Below are positions 9,608 through 18,610 of a DNA stretch of 64,000 nt, in pieces. The notes under the pieces were generated by a model. The model made no database searches. It was given only the letters and a program-made list of their open reading frames with translations, and was not told the DNA's origin. Numbering within the stretch: the stretch's first letter is position 1; each line of letters opens with the position of its first letter. A program made the position numbers and the translations under genes. The DNA lies in contig NZ_CP025012.1 in the NCBI RefSeq assembly GCF_002953715.1, positions 1,302,001-1,366,000 of the forward strand, given 5' to 3'. The DNA comes from Rhizobium leguminosarum. Lineage in GTDB: Bacteria; Pseudomonadota; Alphaproteobacteria; Rhizobiales; Rhizobiaceae.

Positions 9608-10183
9608 TCAGAAAAGCCGTTCGCGAACGTAGATCGTGTCACCTGCGATGATCGGCCCTGATATATTGATGCGGCCGGTCAGCACCTGTCCGTTGATCTT
9701 GCGGGTGACATCGACCATGCGCTGGTTGGCGCGGCTGGTGAAGCCGCCCGCAACCGCGATGGCATTCTGCACTGTCATGCCGGGAACATAGGCATACTGG
9801 CCGGGCTGGCCGACTTCACCCATGATGAAGACCGAACGGTAGCGATCGACATCGATGGTGACGTCGGGATCGCGAAGATAGCCCTGCTGCAGTTTCTGGG
9901 CGATCTGCCCCGAGAGTTGCTGCAGGGTTCGGCCGCGGGCAGGGACCTGGCCGATGAGCGGGAAGGCGACATAGCCGGCCTGATCCACCGTATAGGTGTT
10001 GGTCAGGCTCTGCTGGTCGAAAACGGTGATGCGCAGTCGATCGCCGCTGTCCAGCGTATAGGGTTGGATGGTGGCCTCGTTGAAGGCCTTCGGCGCCGGC
10101 TTGTACGTCGTGCAGCCGCCCAGTGCTGCCGTCATGGCTGCAAGGCTCAGGGCCAAAAGGATCTTGGGCTGGACGACAGACAT
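9608..10183 (-). CDS. Polysaccharide export lipoprotein, short Wza type
   Basis: A protein of 191 residues with a lipoprotein signal and lipobox (LGGC, Cys24). A Poly_export domain follows (YTLDSGDRLRITVFDQQSL, then VDQAGYVAFPLIGQVPARG) and one SLBB-like unit (VFIMGEVGQPGQYAYVPGMT). It is about half the length of E. coli Wza (about 380), lacking the additional SLBB and C-terminal helix, as seen in many rhizobial exporters such as ExoF/UppC-type proteins. It should form or join the outer-membrane export channel. The Wzc-like partner gene is divergent, starting 190 bp away. Confidence 0.88.
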   Translation of the reverse strand: MSVVQPKILLALSLAAMTAALGGCTTYKPAPKAFNEATIQPYTLDSGDRLRITVFDQQSLTNTYTVDQAGYVAFPLIGQVPARGRTLQQLSGQIAQKLQQGYLRDPDVTIDVDRYRSVFIMGEVGQPGQYAYVPGMTVQNAIAVAGGFTSRANQRMVDVTRKINGQVLTGRINISGPIIAGDTIYVRERLF

Positions 10184-10373
10184 CCGCTTGTGCTCACAAA
10201 AATGAACTCGGTGCAGTCGTTATCGATCCGTTAGGGTTAATGCCCGGTAAAGGGCGCTTGCAATTTCCCGGTTTCCTTCATCGATCATCGCCCATTTCTT
10301 GGCAAGCTGGTCATTAACCGTTGAGTTACCATGGTCGTTTACGCTTAGGGCACCTTTGTTGTGGAGTAAGAGC

Positions 10374-12542
10374 ATGTCCGGCGTAGCTCGTGATCAGGAT
10401 GTGGACATCGACCTCGGCCAGTTGGTCCGTGCGGTCTGGGCGCGCCGTCTGCGGATTTTGACAATCACCCTCGTGGGGGCGGGCGTCGCCTTTGCCGGCG
10501 CCAAGATCATGTCGCCGCAATATCGCAGCGAAACACGCATCCTCATCGAACCCCGTGCGCCGGCCTTCGCCAGCACCCAGCAGGTCAACGACGCCAGCGC
10601 CGGTCCGCTGATGGATGAACTGAACATCGCCAGCCAGGTGCAGCTTCTGCAATCGGCCGATCTCCTCAAGAAGGTCATCAACGATCTGAAGCTTTATAAC
10701 CTGCCGGAATTCGACGATGCCGCCAGCGGCTCGGCGATGAGCAGTATCCTGGTGAAGCTGCACCTGAAGAAGAACCCGCTGGAGAACCCGCCGGAAGAAC
10801 GCGTCATCGACGCCTTCGTCGAACGCCTGCAGGTCTATCAGGTCCCGGGTTCACGCGTCATCGGCATCAGTTTCACCTCCAAGGACCCGAAGCTCGCCGC
10901 CGCCATTCCGAACGCCATGGCGAATGTCTACCTTTCGACCCAGAGCGGCGCCAAGCTCGATTCCAATTCCGAGGCGACCCGCTGGCTGGAGCCGGAGATC
11001 GAAGGTCTGCGCCGGAAGGTCAGTGAAGCGGAGAAGAAGGTCGCCGAATATCGCACGTCGCACGGGCTGTTGCAGACGAACGGCACGACCACTTTTCCGG
11101 CCCAGCAACTGAACGATATCTCCGCCGAGCTGACCCGCGTGCGGGGCGACAAGGCCAATGCGGAGGCGAGGGCGCAGGCGGTGCGAAACGCACTGTCTTC
11201 GGGCGAGGCCTTCGATACGCTGCCCGACATCATGTCCTCACAGGCGATCCAGCGGCTGAAGGGGACTGAATCCGGCTTGCAGTCGCAGATCTCGGATCTG
11301 CAGACCAGCCTTCTCAACAATCATCCGCGGCTGAAAAGCCTGCGCGCTCAGCTCTCCGATATCCGCACCCAGATCCGCCAGGAGACGCAGAAGATCCTGG
11401 CGAGCATCGAGAACGAGTCCAAGGTTGCGGATCTGAGGGCGAGCGAACTCGAGCGGCAGTCGCAAACGGTGCAGGCCACCAGCGCCCGCGCCGGTGAGGA
11501 CGAGGTCGGTCTCAATGCGCTGGAGCGGGAGGCAAACGCCCAGCGCCAGCTGCTCGAAACCTATCTTGTGCGCTACCGCGAGGCCGCCTCCCGCGCCGAC
11601 AGCAATTCGAGCCCTGCGGATGCCCGGATCGTTTCCAGGGCCGTTGAGCCGGTCGATCCCTATTTCCCGAAGGTGGTGCCGATCGTCGTCGTCGCGGCGG
11701 TCGCAACGCTGATCATGAGCGCTATCATCATCATGCTGACCGAACTCTTCAGTGGCCGGGCGCTCCGCCCGACCGATGCGACCCCGGAGGCAATCGAGGC
11801 AGAAGCGGTCGTCGAGGAGAAGCACGTGCCGCAGGCCGCGCCGATCGTCGCTGCCGCCAGAAAGCCCGTCCAGCCGAGCATGCTTACCGTTGTCGCGGAC
11901 GAAGAGGATACGATCGAGGACGCGGAGGCTGCCGAGGAGGCGCTGGAGGACGAGAATGAATTCTCCGTCGCCTCAGTTGCTGACTATCTCACCGGTAGCC
12001 GCGCGCCGCTGGCAATCGCGATATCTCCGACTGGTGACAATGGCTCGGCGGCGACGGTTTCGCTGACCCGCATGCTCGCCGACGCCGGCCGCCGCGTCAT
12101 CCTGATCGACATGACCGGTTCCGGCTACCCCACAGAACTGATGGCCGAGGACCAGGCTGCCCTCGGCGTCACCGATCTGCTTTGCGGTGAGGCCGCCTTC
12201 GGCGATACGATCCACGGCGACCGCTTTTCCGACGCCCATCTCATCCCTCAAGGCCAGAGCGACGTGCGCCGCGCCATGCGCGGTGTCGATCGGCTGTCGT
12301 TGCTGCTCGATGCGCTCGCCGCCGCCTACGACCTCGTGGTGGTCGAATGCGGTTCGGCCGATGTCGCCGGCGTCTCGCGGCTGACGCGCAGCCGGGACGT
12401 CGAGATCATCCTCTCGCTGCCTGAGGTCGAGGAGACCATCTTCGTTGCGCTGATGACGGAATTCCAGGCTGCAGGCTATGAGCGCGTCGTGCTGATGTCG
12501 GGCGGCGAAGGGGTCGAGCAGACACTCGGCCGGGCTGCTTGA
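10374..12542 (+). CDS. Wzc/GumC-like chain-length protein with degenerate kinase domain
   Basis: A protein of 722 residues. It has a Wzz domain with a first membrane helix near residues 25-45 (RILTITLVGAGVAFAGAKIM), long periplasmic coiled coils (about 190-400) and a second helix near 430-455. An acidic linker leads to a C-terminal Rossmann/ParA-like domain from about 535. This domain aligns in layout with BY-kinases but has lost the catalytic motifs: the Walker A position reads SPTGDNGSAAT without the lysine, Walker A' reads ILIDMTG, Walker B reads LVVVECGSAD, and there is no C-terminal tyrosine cluster. It may act as a structural co-polymerase. ATG 10374 is chosen for GGAG 7 nt upstream. 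Confidence 0.87.
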   Translation: MSGVARDQDVDIDLGQLVRAVWARRLRILTITLVGAGVAFAGAKIMSPQYRSETRILIEPRAPAFASTQQVNDASAGPLMDELNIASQVQLLQSADLLKKVINDLKLYNLPEFDDAASGSAMSSILVKLHLKKNPLENPPEERVIDAFVERLQVYQVPGSRVIGISFTSKDPKLAAAIPNAMANVYLSTQSGAKLDSNSEATRWLEPEIEGLRRKVSEAEKKVAEYRTSHGLLQTNGTTTFPAQQLNDISAELTRVRGDKANAEARAQAVRNALSSGEAFDTLPDIMSSQAIQRLKGTESGLQSQISDLQTSLLNNHPRLKSLRAQLSDIRTQIRQETQKILASIENESKVADLRASELERQSQTVQATSARAGEDEVGLNALEREANAQRQLLETYLVRYREAASRADSNSSPADARIVSRAVEPVDPYFPKVVPIVVVAAVATLIMSAIIIMLTELFSGRALRPTDATPEAIEAEAVVEEKHVPQAAPIVAAARKPVQPSMLTVVADEEDTIEDAEAAEEALEDENEFSVASVADYLTGSRAPLAIAISPTGDNGSAATVSLTRMLADAGRRVILIDMTGSGYPTELMAEDQAALGVTDLLCGEAAFGDTIHGDRFSDAHLIPQGQSDVRRAMRGVDRLSLLLDALAAAYDLVVVECGSADVAGVSRLTRSRDVEIILSLPEVEETIFVALMTEFQAAGYERVVLMSGGEGVEQTLGRAA

Positions 12543-12546
12543 ACGG

Positions 12547-13785
12547 TTAGCCGATCCGTGCCCGGATGCCTTGGGCGAATTTATAGAGCTTCGGGCGCGC
12601 CTTGATATGCGCCTTGCCGCGGGTGACGATCCGGTGCGCGGCACCGGCGATCACACCGAACGGCGAAACCGGCAGCACCACGTCGTAATGTGCGGTCTCG
12701 ACCGGCGCCCAGGAGCGCTTGTAGGTCTGGTCGCCGAGACCGAAATCGAACAGCGCGACACCCTTGCCATGCAATCCCGAAATGGTCTGCCAATAGAGGA
12801 ATTCGCCGGGGCTCGTATCCGGCACGAGTTCTTCATCGATCGCGCCGAACTGGCAGATGATGTGGTCGCCCTTGCGCGAGATGCCTGATATCGCGGCGAT
12901 CTTACCCTCATGCGCGCACTTGAGCCGGAGCACATGCATCTGCAGCCCGAAATACTGCTTGCTGTCATCCAGCTTGTCGAGCAGGCCGTGCAGGAAGGCC
13001 TGCGTTTCCCTATCGGCGAAGACGTCGGGCAGGCCGAGGCTGGCGAAGCGGGCGCTCTTCAGGCGGAAGAAGATATCGAGCAGGCGGTGCTGTTCTTCCG
13101 ATGTCCCGGGAATGAGATATTCGAAGCCGCCGGCCGCCTCGAGACGTTTCGATTGAACACGGAATTTCTTGCGCCGGTTCTTGGCGTTGAGCTGCTTCAG
13201 CGTTTCCTCGAACTTGGGAAGGAACGGCAACTGGTAGGCATGATTCTGGTTCTGCACCATCGGCAGCCCCGTGAGCGGGGTCTGTCGTCCGCGCCATTCC
13301 AGCGGAATGTTCTGCAGCAGCAGCAGATCGGCCCGGCCCTTGAGTGCCTGCTGAAGCTGGCTGGCGAATTTGCCGGCGTCGATGGTTCCGCCGCTTTCTG
13401 CAAAACTCTCGGAGAACAGGCCGGTATTGATGTTGCTGTGATCGGCGGCGATGAATTTTGCCGTCGTGAGCCCGCGAGACTTGACGATCTCGACCGGCAG
13501 AATGAAGGCGGTCTGACCCGCATGAGTGCCCTTGAGGATAGCAAGCGGCCGCTGGAAAGCGTTCACCCAGGCGGCGCACCAGTCGTAGCTCTGATGGAGC
13601 GATTGAAGATTGTCGCGCTCCAGCGCCCGCCACTCATCCTCCAGCGGCTGCATCGTATCGAAGACTTCGATGTCGATTTCAGCCATGGCGAGTTTCATGC
13701 TCAGCTGGCGCAAGCGCGAAATGGCCGCTTCGGCCAGCGCCTTGTCGGACGGCTGTTCATGGACATCGAGCTTTTGCGTCTGCAC
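12547..13785 (-). CDS. CelD/BcsL-like (FemAB-fold) GNAT acetyltransferase
   Basis: A cytoplasmic protein of 412 residues with the double-GNAT fold of CelD/FemAB-type proteins found in polysaccharide loci. It has WRALERDNLQSLHQSYDWC, LPVEIVKSRGLTTAKFIAAD, NRRKKFRVQSKRLEAAGG and GEFLYWQTISGLHGKGVALF followed by FDFGLGDQTYKRSWAP. Such proteins are thought to acylate sugars of exported polysaccharides. The start is a GTG at 13785 with GGAG 8 nt upstream; no nearby ATG fits better. It converges on the Wzc-like gene with a 4-bp gap and probably belongs to the same pathway. Confidence 0.83.
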   Translation of the reverse strand: MQTQKLDVHEQPSDKALAEAAISRLRQLSMKLAMAEIDIEVFDTMQPLEDEWRALERDNLQSLHQSYDWCAAWVNAFQRPLAILKGTHAGQTAFILPVEIVKSRGLTTAKFIAADHSNINTGLFSESFAESGGTIDAGKFASQLQQALKGRADLLLLQNIPLEWRGRQTPLTGLPMVQNQNHAYQLPFLPKFEETLKQLNAKNRRKKFRVQSKRLEAAGGFEYLIPGTSEEQHRLLDIFFRLKSARFASLGLPDVFADRETQAFLHGLLDKLDDSKQYFGLQMHVLRLKCAHEGKIAAISGISRKGDHIICQFGAIDEELVPDTSPGEFLYWQTISGLHGKGVALFDFGLGDQTYKRSWAPVETAHYDVVLPVSPFGVIAGAAHRIVTRGKAHIKARPKLYKFAQGIRARIG

Positions 13786-13905
13786 GGTTTTCTCCGGTCA
13801 AGAATGCTGAACGGGAAGGTAGGTATGCCAGACGTATATTTGGTTTAACCGGACCCGATGGGCGAGGTTTTCCGCAGATCACGGTTATTCGGCCGTTAAT
13901 GGCCC

Positions 13906-14010
13906 TAAAGCATGTCGCGCAAAAGTGTGCAGCGGTTTTGCGACAACGACATGCGTAAAAACAAAGACCTAAAGCGCGACAAGCGAATCTGAAAGGTCGC
14001 GACGCGCTTT
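13906..14010. repeat. RIME-like intergenic repeat (copy 1)
   Basis: A nested palindrome: GCATGTCG at 13910-13917 pairs with CGACATGC at 13947-13954, and inside it CGCAAAA pairs with TTTTGCG around the shared core GTGTGCAGCGG. A second module follows (AAAGCGCG at 13971 with its complement at 14003-14010). This architecture recurs near 38789 and 43421 in this window and matches the rhizobial intergenic mosaic elements known from Sinorhizobium and relatives. The right end touches the stop codon of the DUF2842 gene. Confidence 0.8.
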
Positions 14011-14218
14011 AGCGCTGCGGGGGGCCGGCCATCCATTTGATGAGCACCATCGCCGGCAATACCCAAAGCAGGCCGGTGAGCAGGAAGTAAAGCAGATGTC
14101 CCCACCAGGGAGCGTTGCCGAGCGTTGCCACCGCGATCGTATTCGCTACCAGCGCATAGACGAGCACGAGCACGATGATCAGGATCGTGCCGATGAATTT
14201 GCGGAGGCGGACGGGCAT
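14009..14218 (-). CDS. DUF2842 small membrane protein
   Basis: A protein of 69 residues with two predicted membrane helices (about 8-28 and 40-62): [20 protein letters not shown] at the start and [17 protein letters not shown] at the end. It matches the DUF2842 family of small alphaproteobacterial membrane proteins of unknown role. It is divergent from ctaA, 114 bp away, a common neighbourhood in rhizobia, so a link to respiratory membrane biogenesis is possible but unproven. Confidence 0.75.
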   Translation of the reverse strand: MPVRLRKFIGTILIIVLVLVYALVANTIAVATLGNAPWWGHLLYFLLTGLLWVLPAMVLIKWMAGPPQR

Positions 14219-14332
14219 CGGCTATCTCTTGCAATGGATGGGTCAACCGGCGCGACGGCATGCCGCAAAGGTTCGGGGCTTGTTTTGCATGAGCCCGTGG
14301 GGCAAATCAACTGCCGGATAGAAGGAGACATC

Positions 14333-15436
14333 ATGGCCGTCGCAAACCCGACCACGGAACAGGCGATCCTGAGCGAAATGCGCAGGCAGAATCGTGACCG
14401 CCGCGCCTTGCGCCTCTGGCTCGGTTTCGTGCTTTTGGCGCTCTTCTGTCTCGTGCTCGTCGGCGGCGCCACGCGGCTGACCAATTCCGGCCTGTCGATC
14501 ACCGAATGGAAGCCGATCCACGGCGTCATTCCGCCGCTGTCGGCTGCCGAATGGGAGGAGGAATTCCGCCTCTACCAGCGCATTCCCGAATTTCAGCAGC
14601 TGAACAACTCCATGACCGTCGATGAGTTCAAAGGCATCTTCTGGTGGGAATGGGCGCATCGGCTGATCGCCCGCGGCATCGGCGTGATCTTCGCGCTGCC
14701 GCTCATCTATTTCTGGCTGACCGGGCGGATCGAGAAGCGTCTGCGCTGGCCGCTCGTCGGCATCCTGGCGCTCGGCGGCCTGCAGGGTTTTATCGGCTGG
14801 TGGATGGTGTCGTCCGGCCTTTCCGTCCGCACCGACGTCAGCCAGTACCGGCTGGCGACGCATCTCGTCATGGCCTGCCTGATCTTTGCCGGCTGCATGT
14901 GGATCATGCGCGGTCTCTCCAGACATTCCGATGATCCGGCGCCGGCACGAACTTCGCGCGGTTTTGCCGCTGCGATCGCCATTTTCGCGCTGTTTCAGAT
15001 CTATCTCGGCGCGCTGGTGGCGGGGCTCGACGCCGGTTTTTCCTACAATACCTGGCCGCTGATGGATGGCGCCGTCATCCCCTCCGATCTGCTGATCCAG
15101 CAGCCCTTCTGGATCAATGCCTTCGAGAACCCGAAGACGGTGCAGTTCATCCATCGCATCGGCGCCTATACGCTCTTCGCATTAACGCTGGTCAACATGG
15201 TGATCGCCCTTCGCGCAGCACCTTGGACCACCCATGCACGCCGCGCCGTCCTGCTCTTCGCGTTGGTGACGCTGCAGGCGGCGATCGGCATCGCCACGCT
15301 GCTGATGCAGGTTCCGCTTCACTGGGGCCTGCTGCATCAGGCCGGTGCGCTGGTGGTTTTCGGTTTCGCCGTCGCTAACTGGCGCGGCTTTTACGGCGAA
15401 TATCCGCACGGGACGATGATCGCCGAACGCGATTGA
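14333..15436 (+). CDS. ctaA: Heme A synthase
   Basis: An integral membrane protein of 367 residues with eight helices. It oxidises the heme O methyl group to the formyl group of heme A for cytochrome aa3 oxidase. Conserved heme-ligand regions are visible: [37 protein letters not shown] and [13 protein letters not shown], plus the family signature [18 protein letters not shown] near the N-terminus. The ATG at 14333 follows AAGGAG at ideal spacing. The length suits the alphaproteobacterial type 2 enzyme. Confidence 0.95.
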   Translation: MAVANPTTEQAILSEMRRQNRDRRALRLWLGFVLLALFCLVLVGGATRLTNSGLSITEWKPIHGVIPPLSAAEWEEEFRLYQRIPEFQQLNNSMTVDEFKGIFWWEWAHRLIARGIGVIFALPLIYFWLTGRIEKRLRWPLVGILALGGLQGFIGWWMVSSGLSVRTDVSQYRLATHLVMACLIFAGCMWIMRGLSRHSDDPAPARTSRGFAAAIAIFALFQIYLGALVAGLDAGFSYNTWPLMDGAVIPSDLLIQQPFWINAFENPKTVQFIHRIGAYTLFALTLVNMVIALRAAPWTTHARRAVLLFALVTLQAAIGIATLLMQVPLHWGLLHQAGALVVFGFAVANWRGFYGEYPHGTMIAERD

Positions 15437-15462
15437 AGCGAGCTGCCTTGACGAGGGCGGAT

Positions 15463-16254
15463 CTACCGCAACACCCCATCGAGCAGCGGCATGCCGATAA
15501 TCGCGGCGGCGGCTATCAGAACGTAGCAGGCAATGCGGAAGGTCCGCTCCTCGGCAAGCCCGAACAGTTTCGAGCCGCCGTAGAGCCCGACCGCATAACT
15601 CGGCAGTATCACGGCGGTCAGCGCGAAGACGGCAGGCACGAACAGTCCGCCGATATAATAGCTGATGGCGCTGAAAACGGACGAGATCGAGAAATAGAGA
15701 ACGACATTCGCCCTGACGCGCGTGAAGTCGCTCTTGCCGCCAAGCCAGTAGGCGACGACCGGCGGTCCGCCGAGTTGCGCGGCGCCGCTAAAAAGCCCGG
15801 CGATCAGGCCGACGCCGCTGCTGAGCGGTGCAGAAGGCGCGCCATGGTAGCGCCATCCGGATGCGAGAAGCGCGAGCAGGGCGATGGCGATGATGGTGAT
15901 GCTCCAGCGCAGCAACATCGGGTCGAGCAGCGCTAGCATCGCCGTGCCGGCCGGCACGCCGAGGGCGGCCCCCGTTGCCATGACGAAGACCTCGGGTCGA
16001 TTGGCGCCGCGCCAGGCGGCAGGGATCATCCCAAGCGCCGCAATGCCATCGATGACGAGCAGGATCGGCGAGATCAGCTTCGGTCCGACGATCGCACCGC
16101 CGAGCGGAATGAAGATCAATGCGGCGCCGAAACCCGAAAAGCCGCGGGCGAGCCCGGCAATGAAGGCAAACGCCATGAGCGCATAGATGCCGTGGTCGGG
16201 CAGGGCGGCGGTAAACCATGCGTGCACGCCATCGACTAGCGCATCGAGCGTCAT
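15463..16254 (-). CDS. TauE/SafE-family membrane permease
   Basis: A protein of 263 residues with about eight membrane helices and the two-repeat architecture of TauE/SafE anion exporters (GLARGFSGFGAALIFIPLGG in the first half, GLIAGLFSGAAQLGGPPVVA in the second). These proteins export sulfite, sulfoacetate or related organosulfur anions. The ATG at 16254 has GGAG about 10 nt upstream. It converges on ctaA with a 26-bp gap. The substrate cannot be predicted. Confidence 0.87.
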   Translation of the reverse strand: MTLDALVDGVHAWFTAALPDHGIYALMAFAFIAGLARGFSGFGAALIFIPLGGAIVGPKLISPILLVIDGIAALGMIPAAWRGANRPEVFVMATGAALGVPAGTAMLALLDPMLLRWSITIIAIALLALLASGWRYHGAPSAPLSSGVGLIAGLFSGAAQLGGPPVVAYWLGGKSDFTRVRANVVLYFSISSVFSAISYYIGGLFVPAVFALTAVILPSYAVGLYGGSKLFGLAEERTFRIACYVLIAAAAIIGMPLLDGVLR

Positions 16255-16434
16255 GACATCAGGCTCCGTGATTCGGGATCGACAGGCGAGGAAGGTCCGC
16301 TCTCATAGCCCAATCGCCACCGATGATCGAGCCGAAAGCGGTGTTGGGCGGCCGAGGCAAACGGCCGCGAAAAGACCATGATGAAGAGGTCACAAAGCTC
16401 GGGCGGCATGCACTTCGATGCCGCCGCTAGAGCC

Positions 16435-17367
16435 TTACGAGGCGAGCATCAGGTCCATATTCTGCACGGCAGCGCCCGATGCACCCTTGCCGAGATTGTC
16501 GAGCAGCGCCACGAGGTTCACCTGCGAAGCGCCCGACGTCCCGAAGACGAAGAGCTTCATCGTGTCCTTGCCTTCGAGCTCGACGGCGTTGACGCGGGGC
16601 AGGGCCTTGCTTTCGGCCAGCGGCACGACACTGACGATATCCTGGCCGGCATAATGGGCGACGAGTGCGGCATGAATGCTTTCCATCGTCGTGCCCTCGG
16701 CGAGATCGTCGAGATGCAGCGGCACCTGCACGATCATGCCCTGCGCGAACTTGCCGACCGACGGCGAGAAGATCGGCGCGCGGTCGAGCAGGCCGTGCAC
16801 GGTCATCTCGGGCACGTGTTTGTGAGTGAGCGGCAGGCCGTAGAGGAAATGCGGCGCGGCGATCGCATCCGGGTGATCCGGGTTTTCCATCTGCGCGATC
16901 ATCTGCTTGCCGCCGCCAGTGTAACCCGAGACCGCGTTGACCGTGACCGGATAGCCGTCCGGCAGGATGCCGGCGGCACGCAGTGGGCGGATGAGGCCGA
17001 TCGCTCCGGTGGGATAGCAGCCGGGATTGGCGACGAAACGGGCGGCCTTGATCCTGTCGGCCTGCGCGCCGTCCATTTCGGCAAAGCCATAGGCCCAGCC
17101 AGGATTGACGCGGAAGGCGGTCGAGGTGTCGATGACGCGCACATTGTTGTTGGCCGAAACCATCTGCACCGCTTCCTTCGACGCATCGTCGGGCAGGCAG
17201 AGGATGGCAATATCGGCGCTGTTCAGCATGTCCTCGCGCATCGCGGCGTTGCGCCGCTCGGCTTCGGGTATGGACAGAAGCTCGACATCGCGGCGGCCGG
17301 CCATGCGCGTGCGGATCTGCAGACCCGTCGTGCCGTGTTCGCCGTCGATGAAGATTTTCGGTGCCAT
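16435..17367 (-). CDS. argC: N-acetyl-gamma-glutamyl-phosphate reductase (type 2)
   Basis: An enzyme of 310 residues that reduces N-acetylglutamyl phosphate to the semialdehyde in arginine synthesis. The NADP-binding start is [18 protein letters not shown]. The active-site cysteine lies in [13 protein letters not shown] near residue 117, and the substrate-binding [10 protein letters not shown] and HVPEMTVH segments follow. The short form with GEHGTTG is typical of rhizobia. In many rhizobia argC follows rplM-rpsI, and here rpsI lies upstream on the same strand with the exporter and agmatinase genes between. Confidence 0.95.
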   Translation of the reverse strand: MAPKIFIDGEHGTTGLQIRTRMAGRRDVELLSIPEAERRNAAMREDMLNSADIAILCLPDDASKEAVQMVSANNNVRVIDTSTAFRVNPGWAYGFAEMDGAQADRIKAARFVANPGCYPTGAIGLIRPLRAAGILPDGYPVTVNAVSGYTGGGKQMIAQMENPDHPDAIAAPHFLYGLPLTHKHVPEMTVHGLLDRAPIFSPSVGKFAQGMIVQVPLHLDDLAEGTTMESIHAALVAHYAGQDIVSVVPLAESKALPRVNAVELEGKDTMKLFVFGTSGASQVNLVALLDNLGKGASGAAVQNMDLMLAS

Positions 17368-17427
17368 GTTAAACCTGCGCTTTCAATGGGTTCTGAAGGT
17401 TTCCGGATTCAGTTTGAGGATGATAGG

Positions 17428-18390
17428 TCAGCCTTGTGACACGGCGATGGCGCGTCGCTCGGCATGAAGACCCAGCATATACATCGCCACCGTTGCCCCC
17501 GCAATGGCGGTGATATCGGCATGATCGTAGGGCGGCGACACCTCGACGACATCGGCGCCGCGGATATCGAGCTGGTGCAGACGCTGCAGCACCGAGAGGA
17601 TCTTGGCGCTCGACGGTCCGCCGGCAACCGGCGTGCCCGTGCCCGGCGCAAAGGCCGGATCGAGGCAATCGATATCGAAAGTGAGATAGGCCGGCGCCCC
17701 GCGCGTGTGGGAGATGATCGCCGAGGCGATATCGCTGGCGCTCATCTCCTCGACCTGATGACCGTAGAGAATGTTGACGCCGCAGTCCTCCGGCGCATGG
17801 GTGCGGATGCCGATCTGGATCGAGCGGTCAGGATCGATGATGCCCTCGCGAGCGGCCCGTGCCACGAACGAGCCATGGTCGATGCGGCGTTCCTCGTCGA
17901 ACCAGGTGTCCTGGTGTGCGTCGAACTGCACGAGCGCCAGCGGTCCATGTTTTGCTACATGGGCTTTCAGCAGCGGCCAGGTGACGTAATGATCGCCGCC
18001 GAGCGTCAGCAGGAAGGCGCCGCTGTCGAGGATGACATTCGCCTGTCGTTCGATAGCGGCTGGGGTGTCCTGATGATTGCCATAGTCGAGCAGGCAATCG
18101 CCGTAGTCGATCACGGCCATTTCGGCGAAGAGATCACGGTTGAACGGATATTGCGCATCATTGTCGAAGATCGCCGAGGCGCGCCGGATCGCCTGCGGCC
18201 CGAAACGTGTGCCCGGCCTGTTCGATGTCGCAGCATCGAAGGGAATGCCCCAGACGGCGACGTCGACGCCGGCGAGCTCCTTGGTGAAGCGGCGGCGCAT
18301 GAAAGACAGTGCGCCGGCGAAGGTCGGATCGCTGGCGGCGGAGGTGAGGCTGGTCGCTGTGAAGGCGTGGTCAATCGATCTGTTCGCCAA
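17428..18390 (-). CDS. speB: Agmatinase / ureohydrolase
   Basis: An arginase-fold hydrolase of 320 residues that probably converts agmatine to putrescine and urea. The binuclear Mn2+ site is complete: GGDHYVTWP (His), FDAHQD (Asp-His-Asp) and DIDCLDPAFAPGTGTP (Asp-Asp). The best start is a TTG at 18390: AAAGGAG lies 6 nt before it, while an in-frame ATG at 18420 has no ribosome-binding site and would add basic residues outside the fold. It is followed 60 bp later by argC. Other ureohydrolases (guanidinobutyrase, guanidinopropionase) share these motifs. Confidence 0.88.
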   Translation of the reverse strand: MANRSIDHAFTATSLTSAASDPTFAGALSFMRRRFTKELAGVDVAVWGIPFDAATSNRPGTRFGPQAIRRASAIFDNDAQYPFNRDLFAEMAVIDYGDCLLDYGNHQDTPAAIERQANVILDSGAFLLTLGGDHYVTWPLLKAHVAKHGPLALVQFDAHQDTWFDEERRIDHGSFVARAAREGIIDPDRSIQIGIRTHAPEDCGVNILYGHQVEEMSASDIASAIISHTRGAPAYLTFDIDCLDPAFAPGTGTPVAGGPSSAKILSVLQRLHQLDIRGADVVEVSPPYDHADITAIAGATVAMYMLGLHAERRAIAVSQG

Positions 18391-18610
18391 GTCAGGCTCC
18401 TTTTTTCGGTCGCAAACCATAGTCGCGTTCGATGCGGACGCTGCATTGCATGATCGCCGTTGACGTGAGGTGTCGGGCGCGGTTCTCTCGCGAAGGAATT
18501 GGCCGATCCCCTGCGCGCAGAAAGGCGTAGGCGAGGTGCAGACAGATTTCAAGCAATCGTTCGGACGACGGCCGCTCCTTATCGTCGAGCGACCGTCATT
18601 TGCCCGCTGC

